Assembly (NCBI GenBank): GCA_021741905.1
Contig: JAIOWZ010000002.1
Coordinates: 27,012 to 91,011, forward strand
DNA length: 64,000 nt
Source: Candidatus Planktophila sp.
GTDB taxonomy: Bacteria; Actinomycetota; Actinomycetes; Nanopelagicales; Nanopelagicaceae
Direction of reading: 5' to 3'
The notes beneath the pieces are model-generated. The model was not told where the DNA came from. It searched no databases and saw only the letters and a list, made by a program, of their open reading frames with translations. Positions 49,794 through 61,273 of this stretch are shown here, piece after piece. Made by a program: the position numbers and the translations under genes. Positions within the stretch are counted from its first letter, which is position 1, and each line of letters opens with the position of its first letter.

Positions 49794-50653
49794 TTTTCTA
49801 GCGCCTTGGTAATTCGCTTTAAATCTTCTGCTCCGGCAAATTCAATAACAATTGTTCCTTTTTTTGCACTACCTTGAATTGAAACTCGGGTGTCTAGAGC
49901 ATCACCAATACGTTCTGCGATTTCCTGTAGTTCAGGGCTGGCCGATTTTGTCTGCTTAGGTTTCTTAGCAGATTGTCCTTTAGGTGCACCGGAAGAGATT
50001 ATTTCTTCAGTGGCACGAACAGATAAACCTTCGCTGACAATTCGTGCGGCCAGTTTTTCAATTGCACTGGCATCACTTAATCCCAACAATGCGCGAGCGT
50101 GGCTTGCTGATAGAACACCTGATGCAAGTTTTTGTTGAACAGATGTTGGTAAGTTCATCAAACGGATTGTGTTTGAAATAAGCGGGCGGGAGCGTCCTAG
50201 TTTTTGTGCAAGCTCATCGTGTGTGCAATTAAAATCTGTTAGAAGTTGTGAATATGCGGCTGCTTCTTCCAGTGCATTTAATTGGCTGCGGTGAATATTT
50301 TCAATCAGTGCTTCTCGCAGTAATTCATTATCTGGTGTTTGCCTGATGATGACTGGAATGGTTGTTAATCCAGCAGCTTTTGCTGCGCGGAAACGACGCT
50401 CTCCCATTACCAATTCATATTTACCTGGGGATGTTTGACGCACCACTGGTGGTTGTAAAATTCCAATTTCTTTTATTGATGCGATTAATTCATTAAGTGC
50501 AACAGGATCAAAGTGTGTTCGAGGTTGGCGTGGATTAGGTGAAATCGAACTGATAGCAACTTCGTTTTGTTGTCCAACCTCTTTATCGCCAACGGTTAAT
50601 GATGTTGGGATTAATGCATCAAGGTTTGTACCGAGCCCACCACGACGTGCCAT
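49790..50653 (-). CDS. parB: Chromosome partitioning protein ParB
   Basis: ISPNPRQPRTHFDP, VMGERRFRAAKAAGL, ALIENIHRSQLNALEEAAAY. Confidence 0.96.
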   Translation of the reverse strand: MARRGGLGTNLDALIPTSLTVGDKEVGQQNEVAISSISPNPRQPRTHFDPVALNELIASIKEIGILQPPVVRQTSPGKYELVMGERRFRAAKAAGLTTIPVIIRQTPDNELLREALIENIHRSQLNALEEAAAYSQLLTDFNCTHDELAQKLGRSRPLISNTIRLMNLPTSVQQKLASGVLSASHARALLGLSDASAIEKLAARIVSEGLSVRATEEIISSGAPKGQSAKKPKQTKSASPELQEIAERIGDALDTRVSIQGSAKKGTIVIEFAGAEDLKRITKALEN

Positions 50654-51561
50654 TAAGCGATCTCGCCTTCGCGTTTGTAATTAATTGAAACAACATTTGA
50701 ATCAAAGGGTTTTCCGCGTTCTGCTAACTCTCTAGCAACAGCCATGTATGCGATGGCACCTGGAGAGACAGGATCATATGTCATCACTGTTTGTTTAAAT
50801 CCTGGTGCTTCTGAAACACGAACCGTGCGGGGGATAGGAATATCAATTAATTCATTTGGGTAATGTTTTCTAATTTCATTAGCAACATCGTTAGCCAGGT
50901 TTGTGTTGTTAAACATTGTTAATACAAGTGTTGACAGTTTTAGTGTTGGATTCAAACGCTTCTTTACTAATTCAAATGTTTTTAACAGTTGTGATAAGCC
51001 TTCAAGTGAGTAGTACTCGCATTGAATTGGGATTAACACTTCTTTTGCAGCTGTAAATGCATTGATTGTTAACAAACCAAGTGATGGTGGGCAATCGATG
51101 AAGATGTAATCAATTGTTTCGCCAAGTGCTGCGCGATCTGCAATTAACTCTTCGATTGCTTCTTTTAAACGCATTTCACGTGCAACCATGGGAACAAGTT
51201 CAATTTCTGCTTGTGCTAATGATGTATTTGAAGAAACGCATTCAAGTGAAGGAAAGCCAGCAACTTTTTGAATTACTTGGGACATTGTTGAATTACCCAT
51301 CAACACTTCATAAATACCTTCATTATCAACATGTTCAACACCTAAAGCGGTGGATGCGTTTCCTTGTGGATCAAGATCAATGACGATTACTTGTAGGCCG
51401 CCCATAGAAAGGGCTGCTGCGAGGTTGACAGTGGTGGTTGTTTTACCAACCCCGCCTTTTTGGTTAGCCACGGTCAGGATTCGAAGGGAGGCAGGTTTGG
51501 CCATCGCCTCTTTGAGGCGGCGGGTGCCAACTACTGTTTTTGTTTCACGTGAATCATTCAC
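50653..51561 (-). CDS. parA: Chromosome partitioning ATPase ParA (Soj)
   Basis: VANQKGGVGKTTTTVNLAAAL deviant Walker A, VIDLDPQGNASTALG. Confidence 0.96.
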   Translation of the reverse strand: MNDSRETKTVVGTRRLKEAMAKPASLRILTVANQKGGVGKTTTTVNLAAALSMGGLQVIVIDLDPQGNASTALGVEHVDNEGIYEVLMGNSTMSQVIQKVAGFPSLECVSSNTSLAQAEIELVPMVAREMRLKEAIEELIADRAALGETIDYIFIDCPPSLGLLTINAFTAAKEVLIPIQCEYYSLEGLSQLLKTFELVKKRLNPTLKLSTLVLTMFNNTNLANDVANEIRKHYPNELIDIPIPRTVRVSEAPGFKQTVMTYDPVSPGAIAYMAVARELAERGKPFDSNVVSINYKREGEIA

Positions 51562-51569
51562 GTGGGTAG

Positions 51570-52148
51570 TTAAGCACCTTTTTTAACTTCAACTATACGG
51601 CTGAGCTCAATTCCCTCCAGATTTACCTCGTGGAGGATGGCTTTAGGTACAGATTTCATCTCTTCTTGGGCTTTTTCGCCCTTCATGGCCAGTAATGAGC
51701 CATTGGTTTTTAAAAGGTGCCAACTGATTTTCTTTAACTTTTCTAAAGGGGCAACCGCGCGGGCCGTTACATAATGAGCTGTTGTCTTCACATCTTGGGA
51801 ACGACCGCGGATTACCTCAATATCAAGGCCAATTACAGCCTCTTGGAGAAACTCCACGCGGCGCTCAAGGGGTTCAATCAGGGTTACCTTCAGATCTGGA
51901 CGGGCTATGGCGATAATAATCCCAGGCAGGCCAGCCCCAGATCCGATATCAAAGACGGTGGCACCTTCTGAGAAAAGGGTGGTGATTGGAAGGCAGTTAA
52001 AGATGTGGCGCTCCCAGATGCGGTCAGCCTCACGGGGGCCTATTAATCCACGCTCGATTCCCGCTGTTTCTAGGAATTTGGCGTAGGCGTGAACCCGCTC
52101 AACATCTGGAAAATGCCTCGCGATAAGGGTTTCACGTGAAACCTCCAC
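51570..52148 (-). CDS. rsmG: 16S rRNA (guanine(527)-N(7))-methyltransferase RsmG
   Basis: GPREADRIWERHIFNCLPI, VFDIGSGAGLPGIIIAIARPDLKVTLIEPLERR. Confidence 0.95.
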   Translation of the reverse strand: MEVSRETLIARHFPDVERVHAYAKFLETAGIERGLIGPREADRIWERHIFNCLPITTLFSEGATVFDIGSGAGLPGIIIAIARPDLKVTLIEPLERRVEFLQEAVIGLDIEVIRGRSQDVKTTAHYVTARAVAPLEKLKKISWHLLKTNGSLLAMKGEKAQEEMKSVPKAILHEVNLEGIELSRIVEVKKGA

Positions 52149-52151
52149 GAT

Positions 52152-52682
52152 TTAGGCTGGATAGATAACTACGAAACGGTTTGGATCTTCACCATCAGAT
52201 TCGCTGGTGAGTCCAAGGTCTTGGATTGTGTCATGGATGATTTTGCGCTCAAAAGCATTCATTGGCTTCAATTTAATTGAGTTGCCAGTTGTCTTTGCCT
52301 CTTCAGCCATATCTTCAGCCAATTTTTTGAGCTCTCTGCGGCGGCCAGCGCGGAATCCATCGATATCAAGCATTAATCGGCTGCGGTCACCTGTTGAGGT
52401 CTGCACAGCTAGGCGTGTGAGCTCTTGAATAGCATCTAGAACCTCACCATCGCGGCCCACAAGATGGCTGAGCTTTCCTCCAACAATTGCAAGGGCTGCA
52501 CGGTCGTTTTCAACATCAATATCGATGTCCCCATCAAGATCTGCGATGTCCAGAAGTGCCTCTAGGTAGTCAGCGGCGATATCGCCCTCTTCCTCTAGTC
52601 TGGCCACGCCCTTAGGCTTTTTTGTCTCTACCGCCTCTGTGCCTTCAGCCGCGACTGTCTCTTCAACTTTACTCTTTGCCAT
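52152..52682 (-). CDS. Jag/KhpB-type KH-R3H RNA-binding protein
   Basis: LVGRDGEVLDAIQELTRLAV KH motif; LKPMNAFERKIIHDTIQDLGLTSESDGEDPNRFVVI R3H. Confidence 0.93.
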   Translation of the reverse strand: MAKSKVEETVAAEGTEAVETKKPKGVARLEEEGDIAADYLEALLDIADLDGDIDIDVENDRAALAIVGGKLSHLVGRDGEVLDAIQELTRLAVQTSTGDRSRLMLDIDGFRAGRRRELKKLAEDMAEEAKTTGNSIKLKPMNAFERKIIHDTIQDLGLTSESDGEDPNRFVVIYPA

Positions 52683-52724
52683 GATGCCCCCTTTGTCGGG
52701 ATTGTAGTAATAAGTCCGTTTTGT

Positions 52725-53648
52725 CTACTTCTTCTTTTTCTTCTTTTTGGGTTGTTGGCGCTGACCTTTTTCTTCGATCGTTGTGCCTTCAGAACTCTTT
52801 GGCTCTTCGTTCTCCGCTACACCGTTTTTCTTATTGCGCTTTCGTTGCAGCTCTTCGTATGCAGGAGATCCAGGTGTTGGGTTTCGTTTAATGACGTAAT
52901 ACTGCTGACCCCACGTCCACAAGTTTGTTGTTGACCAATAAATCAAAACACCGACTGGGAAGTTAACGCCTGTAATTGCAAATATAACTGGGAATGCATA
53001 CAGCATAATTTTTTGTTGTTGCAACATCATGTTATTTGATGAGTCCATCTTTGGCATTCCCTTTGTCATTAACTGACGTTGGGTTGTAAAGGTTGTCGCC
53101 GACATTAATATAATCAAAATGACTGTAACAATTTTTACAGTTGTTATATCTGACCCTAAGAATTTGTCTGAAATTGGTGCGCCAAAAAATTTAGCTTGGG
53201 CTGCGCTTGCTAGATACTCACCCTTCATAAAACCGCGCGCTATTGGTGCTGGATTGCCTTCATCGTCTATAGCGGCGATTCCATTGAGAACTGTAAATAA
53301 TGCAAAGAAGATAGGTGCTTGGGCAAGGATTGGAAAACATGAGGCAAGAGGGTTTGTTTTGTGCTCTTTGTAAAGCTTCATCATCTCTTCTGATTGCTTT
53401 TGGCGATCATCTTTATACTTCTTTTGGATCTCTTTCATGTGTGGTTGAAGGGCGGTTAATGCTCGCTGAGATTTAATTTGTTTTACAAAGAGTGGAATCA
53501 AAATAATACGAATAATGATTACAAGACCCATGATTGCTAGTGACCACGTCACACCACTATTTGTTCCAAAGACGGGAGATAGTAAATCGTGGATGGTGAC
53601 AATAACCCAAGAAACAGCGATATATAAGGGGTTTAGGATGCTATCCAT
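52725..53648 (-). CDS. yidC: Membrane protein insertase YidC
   Basis: GVTWSLAIMGLVIIIRIILIPLFVKQIKSQRAL, LYKEHKTNPLASCFPILAQAPIFFALF. Confidence 0.96.
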   Translation of the reverse strand: MDSILNPLYIAVSWVIVTIHDLLSPVFGTNSGVTWSLAIMGLVIIIRIILIPLFVKQIKSQRALTALQPHMKEIQKKYKDDRQKQSEEMMKLYKEHKTNPLASCFPILAQAPIFFALFTVLNGIAAIDDEGNPAPIARGFMKGEYLASAAQAKFFGAPISDKFLGSDITTVKIVTVILIILMSATTFTTQRQLMTKGMPKMDSSNNMMLQQQKIMLYAFPVIFAITGVNFPVGVLIYWSTTNLWTWGQQYYVIKRNPTPGSPAYEELQRKRNKKNGVAENEEPKSSEGTTIEEKGQRQQPKKKKKKK

Positions 53649-53875
53649 TAAATAACTACCTTCTCTTTCGGAACAACATAATCAACACCACCGTGTGACC
53701 ATGGATTACAACGCAATAAACGCCAAGTGCTCATTGCTATACCTTTAAGACCGTAGCTTTCAATTGCTGTGACGGTATATGAAGAACATGATGGGTAATA
53801 CTTACAACGTGGGGCAAACATTGGAGAAACCCATTTTTGGTACACCTTGATTGGCGAAGTCAATAACTTCCTCAT
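53648..53875 (-). CDS. yidD: Membrane protein insertion efficiency factor YidD
   Basis: YQKWVSPMFAPRCKYYPSCSSYTVTAIESYGLKG...LLRCNPWSHGGVDYV. Confidence 0.95.
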   Translation of the reverse strand: MRKLLTSPIKVYQKWVSPMFAPRCKYYPSCSSYTVTAIESYGLKGIAMSTWRLLRCNPWSHGGVDYVVPKEKVVI

Positions 53876-54225
53876 TTTTGATTTGCCTTCTCAGACAATT
53901 TTTTTAAGAGTTGTCCGACAATTACTGCTACTTCTTTTGCAGTATCTGCATCATGTGCGCTATTAAGGGCCCTAACTACCAGCAAACCACCGGTTGGTAG
54001 TTGTGAGTAAATATCTCGAAAAGCGTGACGGAGTTTGCGGGCAATTTTGTGACGGGTTACAGAACCACCAACATTTTTACTGATGATTAAACCCGCGCGA
54101 GCAGGTTGATTTAAATTGGTTGGGTAGAGATATCCGACAAAGTTTTGAGTTGAAAATCTCAAACCACTCTTTGTTGCGCGCGCGAAGTCGGCGCTCTCAG
54201 TAAGGCGTGCGCTTTTTGCAAGCAC
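53872..54225 (-). CDS. rnpA: Ribonuclease P protein component
   Basis: LTESADFARATKSGLRF...GGSVTRHKIARKLRHAFRD; between rpmH and yidD. Confidence 0.93.
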   Translation of the reverse strand: MLAKSARLTESADFARATKSGLRFSTQNFVGYLYPTNLNQPARAGLIISKNVGGSVTRHKIARKLRHAFRDIYSQLPTGGLLVVRALNSAHDADTAKEVAVIVGQLLKKLSEKANQK

Positions 54226-54244
54226 GGGTATCGGTTATGAGCCC

Positions 54245-54382
54245 TTATGCAGAAAGCTTGGCGCGACCCTTGCCGCGACGAGCGGCAAGTACTGCACGGC
54301 CTGCGCGGGTTGCCATACGGGCACGGAAGCCATGCTTTTTGGCACGACGGCGTGTGTTGGGTTGGAAGGTGCGCTTTGTCAT
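54245..54382 (-). CDS. rpmH: 50S ribosomal protein bL34 (45 aa, below ORF-track length cutoff)
   Basis: Reverse translation [53 protein letters not shown]. Confidence 0.97.
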   Translation of the reverse strand: MTKRTFQPNTRRRAKKHGFRARMATRAGRAVLAARRGKGRAKLSA

Positions 54383-54404
54383 TGAAAACTCCTAATAATG
54401 ATCT
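54376..54404 (+). promoter_or_regulatory. Candidate promoter upstream of dnaA: TTGTCA-N17-TGATCT
   Basis: TTGTCA 54376-54381, 17-bp spacer, TGATCT 54399-54404; downstream TTTTACTGCGGGCC nearly identical to the tRNA-Ile promoter region. Confidence 0.4.
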
Positions 54405-54455
54405 TTTACTGCGGGCCAGAAATACGGGGGAAGCAAGGAGGTAACGGTAGAGGTC

Positions 54456-54642
54456 TGGGGATAAGCGGGTCAAACTGGCTTGTGTGGGGTGAGGGGTTTG
54501 TCTGGATTGTGGATAACCAGTTGCTTTTTTTGCCAAACCGCTCTACTTTTCACTCCCCCTCCACAGGTAATCGACCTTTTGGGGGTTTTGCAGGGCTCAA
54601 CCTGGGGTTTAGACCACAGGCTGTGGATAACCCTGTGGATGA
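54456..54642. promoter_or_regulatory. DnaA-box cluster upstream of dnaA
   Basis: TGTGGATAA perfect at 54508-54516 and 54622-54630; one-mismatch TGGGGATAA 54456-54464 and TGTGGATGA 54634-54642. Confidence 0.75.
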
Positions 54643-54668
54643 GTTTTTTTGAGGAATTGAGGCTTTGG

Positions 54669-56078
54669 GTGAGTGTTAAAGAGATTAATGAGATTGAACT
54701 ACCCACTCTTTGGGGCCGTGTAATTGAGGAAGTTGCGACCAACGCCCCGCAACACCGAGCGTTTCTACAGCTAACAAAACCTTTAGGGCTCCTACATAAC
54801 GATGATCAAACAACTTTATTGGTTGCTGCCCCTAATCTTTTTGCAAAAGATGTTTTAGAAAGCCGCCTCCGCACAGTTGTTAGTGAAGTTTTAACTCGCG
54901 AACTTGGATCAACTACAAATATTGCAGTAACTGTTGATGACTCTTTAGAAGTTGTTACCGCTCCACCACAAGATGTTGAAGTTGAGTTTGTTACTCCAAA
55001 AACTGGCACAGGTCGAGACGATGCCCCAGTTTTAAAATCTACCGAAACCTCAACTTTGAACCCTCGTTATATTTTTGAGACTTTTGTTATTGGTGCATCC
55101 AATCGTTTCGCACATGCTGCTGCAGTTGCAGTTGCTGAAGCGCCCGCTAAGGCATACAACCCATTATTTATTTATGGTGAATCTGGTTTAGGTAAGACTC
55201 ACTTGTTACACGCTATTGGTGCCTATGCTCAAGAGTTGTATGGAAATGTGCGTGTTAAGTATGTTTCTTCAGAGGAGTTCACAAATGACTTTATTAACTC
55301 TATTCGAGACGATAAAGCCTCTGCCTTCCAACGTCGTTATCGCGATCTAGATATTTTATTAGTTGATGATATTCAGTTCTTAGAAAATAAAGAGCGCACA
55401 CAAGAAGAGTTCTTCCATACATTTAATACTTTGTATAACGCGAATAAACAAATCGTTATTTCAAGTGACCGACCACCAAAACAATTAACAACTTTGGAAG
55501 ATCGTCTGCGTTCACGTTTTGAGTGGGGTTTGATTACAGATATCCAACCTCCTGAATTAGAAACGCGTATTGCAATCCTTCGCAAAAAAGCGGCACAAGA
55601 TAAATTGAATGCCCCGGATGATGTTCTTGAATATATTGCAAGCAAGATTTCAACAAATATCCGCGAACTTGAGGGCGCACTCATTCGTGTAACAGCTTTT
55701 GCTTCCCTTAATCGCCAAAGTGTTGATCTTTCACTCGCTGAAATAGTTTTAAAAGATTTAATTCCTAACGAAACAAACCCTGAAATCACCGGTGCAACGA
55801 TCATGGCTCAAACCGCCGCCTACTTCAGTCTGACAATTGATGATTTGTGTGGAACATCCCGTTCTCGAGTGTTAGTTAATGCTCGTCAGATTGCGATGTA
55901 TTTATGTAGGGAGCTCACAGAGCTTTCTTTGCCGAAAATCGGCCAAACATTTGGTGGGCGCGACCACACAACGGTTATGCACGCTGATAGAAAGATCCGT
56001 CAATTGATGGCTGAGCGCCGTTCGATCTATAACCAGGTCAACGAGCTCACCACAAGAATTAAACAGCAGGCAAGGTAA
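54669..56078 (+). CDS. dnaA: Chromosomal replication initiator protein DnaA
   Basis: [31 protein letters not shown]-terminal [18 protein letters not shown] 54669 ([18 protein letters not shown]) favoured; ATG 54639 is an alternative. Confidence 0.96.
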   Translation: MSVKEINEIELPTLWGRVIEEVATNAPQHRAFLQLTKPLGLLHNDDQTTLLVAAPNLFAKDVLESRLRTVVSEVLTRELGSTTNIAVTVDDSLEVVTAPPQDVEVEFVTPKTGTGRDDAPVLKSTETSTLNPRYIFETFVIGASNRFAHAAAVAVAEAPAKAYNPLFIYGESGLGKTHLLHAIGAYAQELYGNVRVKYVSSEEFTNDFINSIRDDKASAFQRRYRDLDILLVDDIQFLENKERTQEEFFHTFNTLYNANKQIVISSDRPPKQLTTLEDRLRSRFEWGLITDIQPPELETRIAILRKKAAQDKLNAPDDVLEYIASKISTNIRELEGALIRVTAFASLNRQSVDLSLAEIVLKDLIPNETNPEITGATIMAQTAAYFSLTIDDLCGTSRSRVLVNARQIAMYLCRELTELSLPKIGQTFGGRDHTTVMHADRKIRQLMAERRSIYNQVNELTTRIKQQAR

Positions 56079-56129
56079 AGGATGGTTGATTTGGGCTATA
56101 TGTCCGAATTGCCACTCTTTACCCCCAGT

Positions 56130-56382
56130 TGGGGACAAGTTGTGGATAACTGTGGAGAATTAAGGTAATACCGTGGATAACCTCGGTGGATTAACTAGAG
56201 AGACGGGTGTGGCAGATATGAAGCAGAGTTATACCCACACCTTTCCACCAGTTATTCACACCTTATACAAAGCCAATCTCCGCGATGAGCAGGGGTTTTA
56301 TCACTTACCCACAGAAAACTGCTCTAGTTACTACGACTACCTTTATATACAGACATCCAGTTACGCGAATAACCTTTCCACA
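56130..56382. other. oriC: oriC candidate: DnaA-box array in the dnaA-dnaN intergenic region
   Basis: TGGGGACAA 56130, TGTGGATAA 56141, TGTGGAGAA 56151, CGTGGATAA 56172, then opposite-orientation TTATTCACA 56252, TTACCCACA 56305, CTTTCCACA 56374; gene-orientation switch around dnaA. Confidence 0.85.
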
Positions 56383-56423
56383 TACCCATCGCATTATAAG
56401 AATCTTAAGAGTCGAGGACAGAA

Positions 56424-57554
56424 ATGAAATTTACAGTTGAGCAGTCAGTGTTAACCGATGGGGTTAACTGGGTTTCGCGCTCTTTATCAACTCGTCCAAT
56501 TAAAACAGAGCTACTTGGAATTGTTATAGATGCAACTGGTGAAGAAGTCTTTCTATCAGCCTCTGATCTAGAGACAGCAAGTAAAGCGCATTTTGTAGCT
56601 GAAGTGAAAGAACCAGGTAAAGTTTTAGTACCTGGAAAACTACTTGCCGAGATCTCACGTTCCCTTCCTAACAAACCAATCACTTTTGTTTTAGATGGGA
56701 CACGAGTATCTGTGACTAGCGGAAACGCTAAATTCACATTGCCAACACTTTCAATCAATGAGTACCCAAATCTTCCTGAACTTCCAGATTCAACTGGAAC
56801 AGTTTCAAGTGACACATTTGCAACAGCTGTGGCACAAGTTGCAATCGCAGCAGGCCGTGATGATTCGCTGCCAACATTGACCGGTGTTCATGTCGAAATC
56901 AACGAAGACACAGTTACTTTTGCGGCGACTGATCGCTACCGCCTAGCGGTTCGTGAAATTCAATGGTCCCCATCAGCGCCAAACACCTCCACAACAGCAC
57001 TACTACGCGCTCGCACTATTGCAGATGCCGCCAAATCCCTTACTGGATCTAAAAATGTATCACTATCTTTTGCTCCCACCACCAGCAATGATCGTTTAAC
57101 AGGTTTTGCTGGCGATGGAAAAACCATGACATCACGCATGTTGGATGGAACATTCCCCCCATACCGCCACCTACTACCTCAAGAGGTAACAACAACTGCG
57201 CTAATCGAAGTAGCAGCTCTCTTGGATTCTGTTCGCCGTGTGGCACTTGTTACAGACAAAACAGTTCCTTTACGTCTTGATTTTGCAAACAACACCCTTT
57301 CACTTGAAGCAGGTGCGGGCGAAGAAGCACAAGCAACAGAGGCAATCGAGATCTTATTAACCGGAGAGGCCATCTCAATTGCTTTTAACCCAACATTTCT
57401 TGCAGACGGTTTAAATGCGGTAGGAACAAAGTTTGTGCAGATCTCCTTTACTGGTTCAAACAAACCAGCAATCTTGATGGGTAAGAGCGACAAAGATGGT
57501 GCGGTAATTGAAAACTACCGTTACCTATTAATGCCAATGCGTTACGCCTCATAA
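56424..57554 (+). CDS. dnaN: DNA polymerase III beta subunit
   Basis: MKFTVEQSVLTDGVNWVSRSLSTRPI...C-terminal YRYLLMPMR. Confidence 0.97.
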   Translation: MKFTVEQSVLTDGVNWVSRSLSTRPIKTELLGIVIDATGEEVFLSASDLETASKAHFVAEVKEPGKVLVPGKLLAEISRSLPNKPITFVLDGTRVSVTSGNAKFTLPTLSINEYPNLPELPDSTGTVSSDTFATAVAQVAIAAGRDDSLPTLTGVHVEINEDTVTFAATDRYRLAVREIQWSPSAPNTSTTALLRARTIADAAKSLTGSKNVSLSFAPTTSNDRLTGFAGDGKTMTSRMLDGTFPPYRHLLPQEVTTTALIEVAALLDSVRRVALVTDKTVPLRLDFANNTLSLEAGAGEEAQATEAIEILLTGEAISIAFNPTFLADGLNAVGTKFVQISFTGSNKPAILMGKSDKDGAVIENYRYLLMPMRYAS

Positions 57555-57577
57555 TCGCAAAACTTTAAGGACACCTA

Positions 57578-58672
57578 GTGCGTATTAACAAGTTGGCGCT
57601 GACCAACTTTCGTTCATATAACTCATTAGAGTTAGATCTAGAACCTGGTGTCATCACATTTATTGGCGATAACGGTTCTGGTAAAACTAATATTGCCGAA
57701 TCGCTAATTTATTTAGCGTTTCTCTCTTCCCACCGTGTTGCAAACAATGTGCCACTTATCTCTCTTGGAAACCAACAAGCAATTATCCGTGCTGAAGTTC
57801 AACGCGATGATCGCACCCTTCAGATAGATCTAGAGATTAATGCAAGTAAAGCTAATCGCGCACGCATTAACGGGAATCCAACCCGCAGCCAACATGAGTT
57901 GTTAGGTGCTATTCAAATTGTGTATTTCTCACCAGAGGATTTAGATCTAGTTCGAGGTGAACCAGGTAACCGCAGGGACTTTCTAGATCGGCTACTTATT
58001 ACCCGAACCCCACGTTTAGCAGGGGTAATTGCAGACTATGAGCGCGTAGTTAAACAGCGCAACGCGCTGTTAAAAACTAGAACATCAGTTGCGGCCCTTG
58101 TGCCCTGGAATGAACAACTTATTAAATTAGGGGCAGAACTAACCGCTGAAAGAATTGCATTAGTTGATGTGTTGAACCCATGGGTGGCTAAAAACTACGC
58201 AAATTTAAATGAAGTTAAACCAGCATCTATTTCATATAAATGTAGCACTGAAGATGTTACTAAAAATATTGGTGACAATATCGCAGCTTTAACCACGCGT
58301 TTAGAAGAGGTGGCATATCAAGAGATCGAGCGCGGTGTTTCTTTAATCGGCCCACACCGGGACGACCTACATTTACAAATCGGCGATTTTCCAGCAAAGG
58401 GATATGCAAGCCACGGCGAATCCTGGTCGATGGCAATTTCATTGCGTATAGGATCTTTTAACCTTTTAAAATCTGAAGGTTCCTCCCCAATTCTTATTTT
58501 GGATGATGTCTTTGCTGAACTTGATACATCACGGCGCATTCAACTAATGTCTGCTACCCAATTAGCAGAACAAACATTTATCACTGCAGCTGTTGAAAAT
58601 GATCTACCTGTAGAGTTGTTAACTCAAAAGTTTTATGTGACACCTGGTGTTGTGAAGAAAGGAAAGAGTTAA
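57578..58672 (+). CDS. recF: DNA replication/repair protein RecF
   Basis: LTNFRSYNSLELDLEPGVITFIGDNGSGKTNIAESLIYLAF; ILILDDVFAELD. Confidence 0.96.
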   Translation: MRINKLALTNFRSYNSLELDLEPGVITFIGDNGSGKTNIAESLIYLAFLSSHRVANNVPLISLGNQQAIIRAEVQRDDRTLQIDLEINASKANRARINGNPTRSQHELLGAIQIVYFSPEDLDLVRGEPGNRRDFLDRLLITRTPRLAGVIADYERVVKQRNALLKTRTSVAALVPWNEQLIKLGAELTAERIALVDVLNPWVAKNYANLNEVKPASISYKCSTEDVTKNIGDNIAALTTRLEEVAYQEIERGVSLIGPHRDDLHLQIGDFPAKGYASHGESWSMAISLRIGSFNLLKSEGSSPILILDDVFAELDTSRRIQLMSATQLAEQTFITAAVENDLPVELLTQKFYVTPGVVKKGKS

Positions 58673-59130
58673 TGGCAAAACGGGATTTAGCTCTCGATCT
58701 TTTCAAATTATTCAAAACAGGTGTTATAAGAAAACCCAATAAACCTGCACCAACTGTGCGAGTGGGGCAACCGGGCGATCCTGAATTAATCGGTGGAGTG
58801 TTAAATGATTTAATCTCAGAACGTGAATGGGATTCTGGATTGGCTGAAGGTAATCTTTTTGTTAACTGGAAGAAAATTGTCGGTGATGAGATTTCAGAAC
58901 ACGCGCAACCAATTTCTATATTAGATAATGTTCTAACAATTCAAAGTTCATCAACTGCTTGGGCCACCCAGCTGCAGTTGATCTCTAATGAACTTCTCTT
59001 AACGATCCAAAAGGATGCCACTGGGGTGCTTATTGAGCGGCTTGTGATCATTGGGCCTGCGACCCCAACCTGGAAGAAGGGGGTCCGCACCATCCGTAAC
59101 GCCCGTGGCCCCCGAGATACTTATAACTAA
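58672..59130 (+). CDS. DUF721 family protein (DciA-like; Rv0004 position)
   Basis: NWKKIVGDEISEHAQPISILDNVLTIQSSSTAWATQLQLISNELL DUF721 motif; between recF and gyrB. Confidence 0.88.
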   Translation: MAKRDLALDLFKLFKTGVIRKPNKPAPTVRVGQPGDPELIGGVLNDLISEREWDSGLAEGNLFVNWKKIVGDEISEHAQPISILDNVLTIQSSSTAWATQLQLISNELLLTIQKDATGVLIERLVIIGPATPTWKKGVRTIRNARGPRDTYN

Positions 59131-59233
59131 CCCAAACCCACTAGATCACCCCAGCCTCACGCTCAAAGTTCGGCTATGCCCGTCCACAGGGCTTTTCTCG
59201 GCTATTTATTATCTCCATTTATGACTAGGATAA

Positions 59234-61272
<2,039 letters not shown>

Positions 61273-61273
<1 letters not shown>

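Noticed and set aside
54159-54536. 125-aa minus-strand ORF across rnpA 5' end, rpmH and part of the rpmH-dnaA gap
   Set aside because: Out of frame with both rpmH and rnpA. The true 45-aa rpmH frame is clear, so a Thermus-like rnpA/rpmH overlap is not supported.
54480-54668. Extended N-terminus of DnaA in the ORF track ([17 protein letters not shown]...)
   Set aside because: Would translate through DnaA boxes; DnaA domain I homology begins around [17 protein letters not shown], so a later start is preferred.
56173-56427. 84-aa ORF in the dnaA-dnaN gap
   Set aside because: Covers the DnaA-box region with no RBS or family motif; best explained as chance ORF within oriC.
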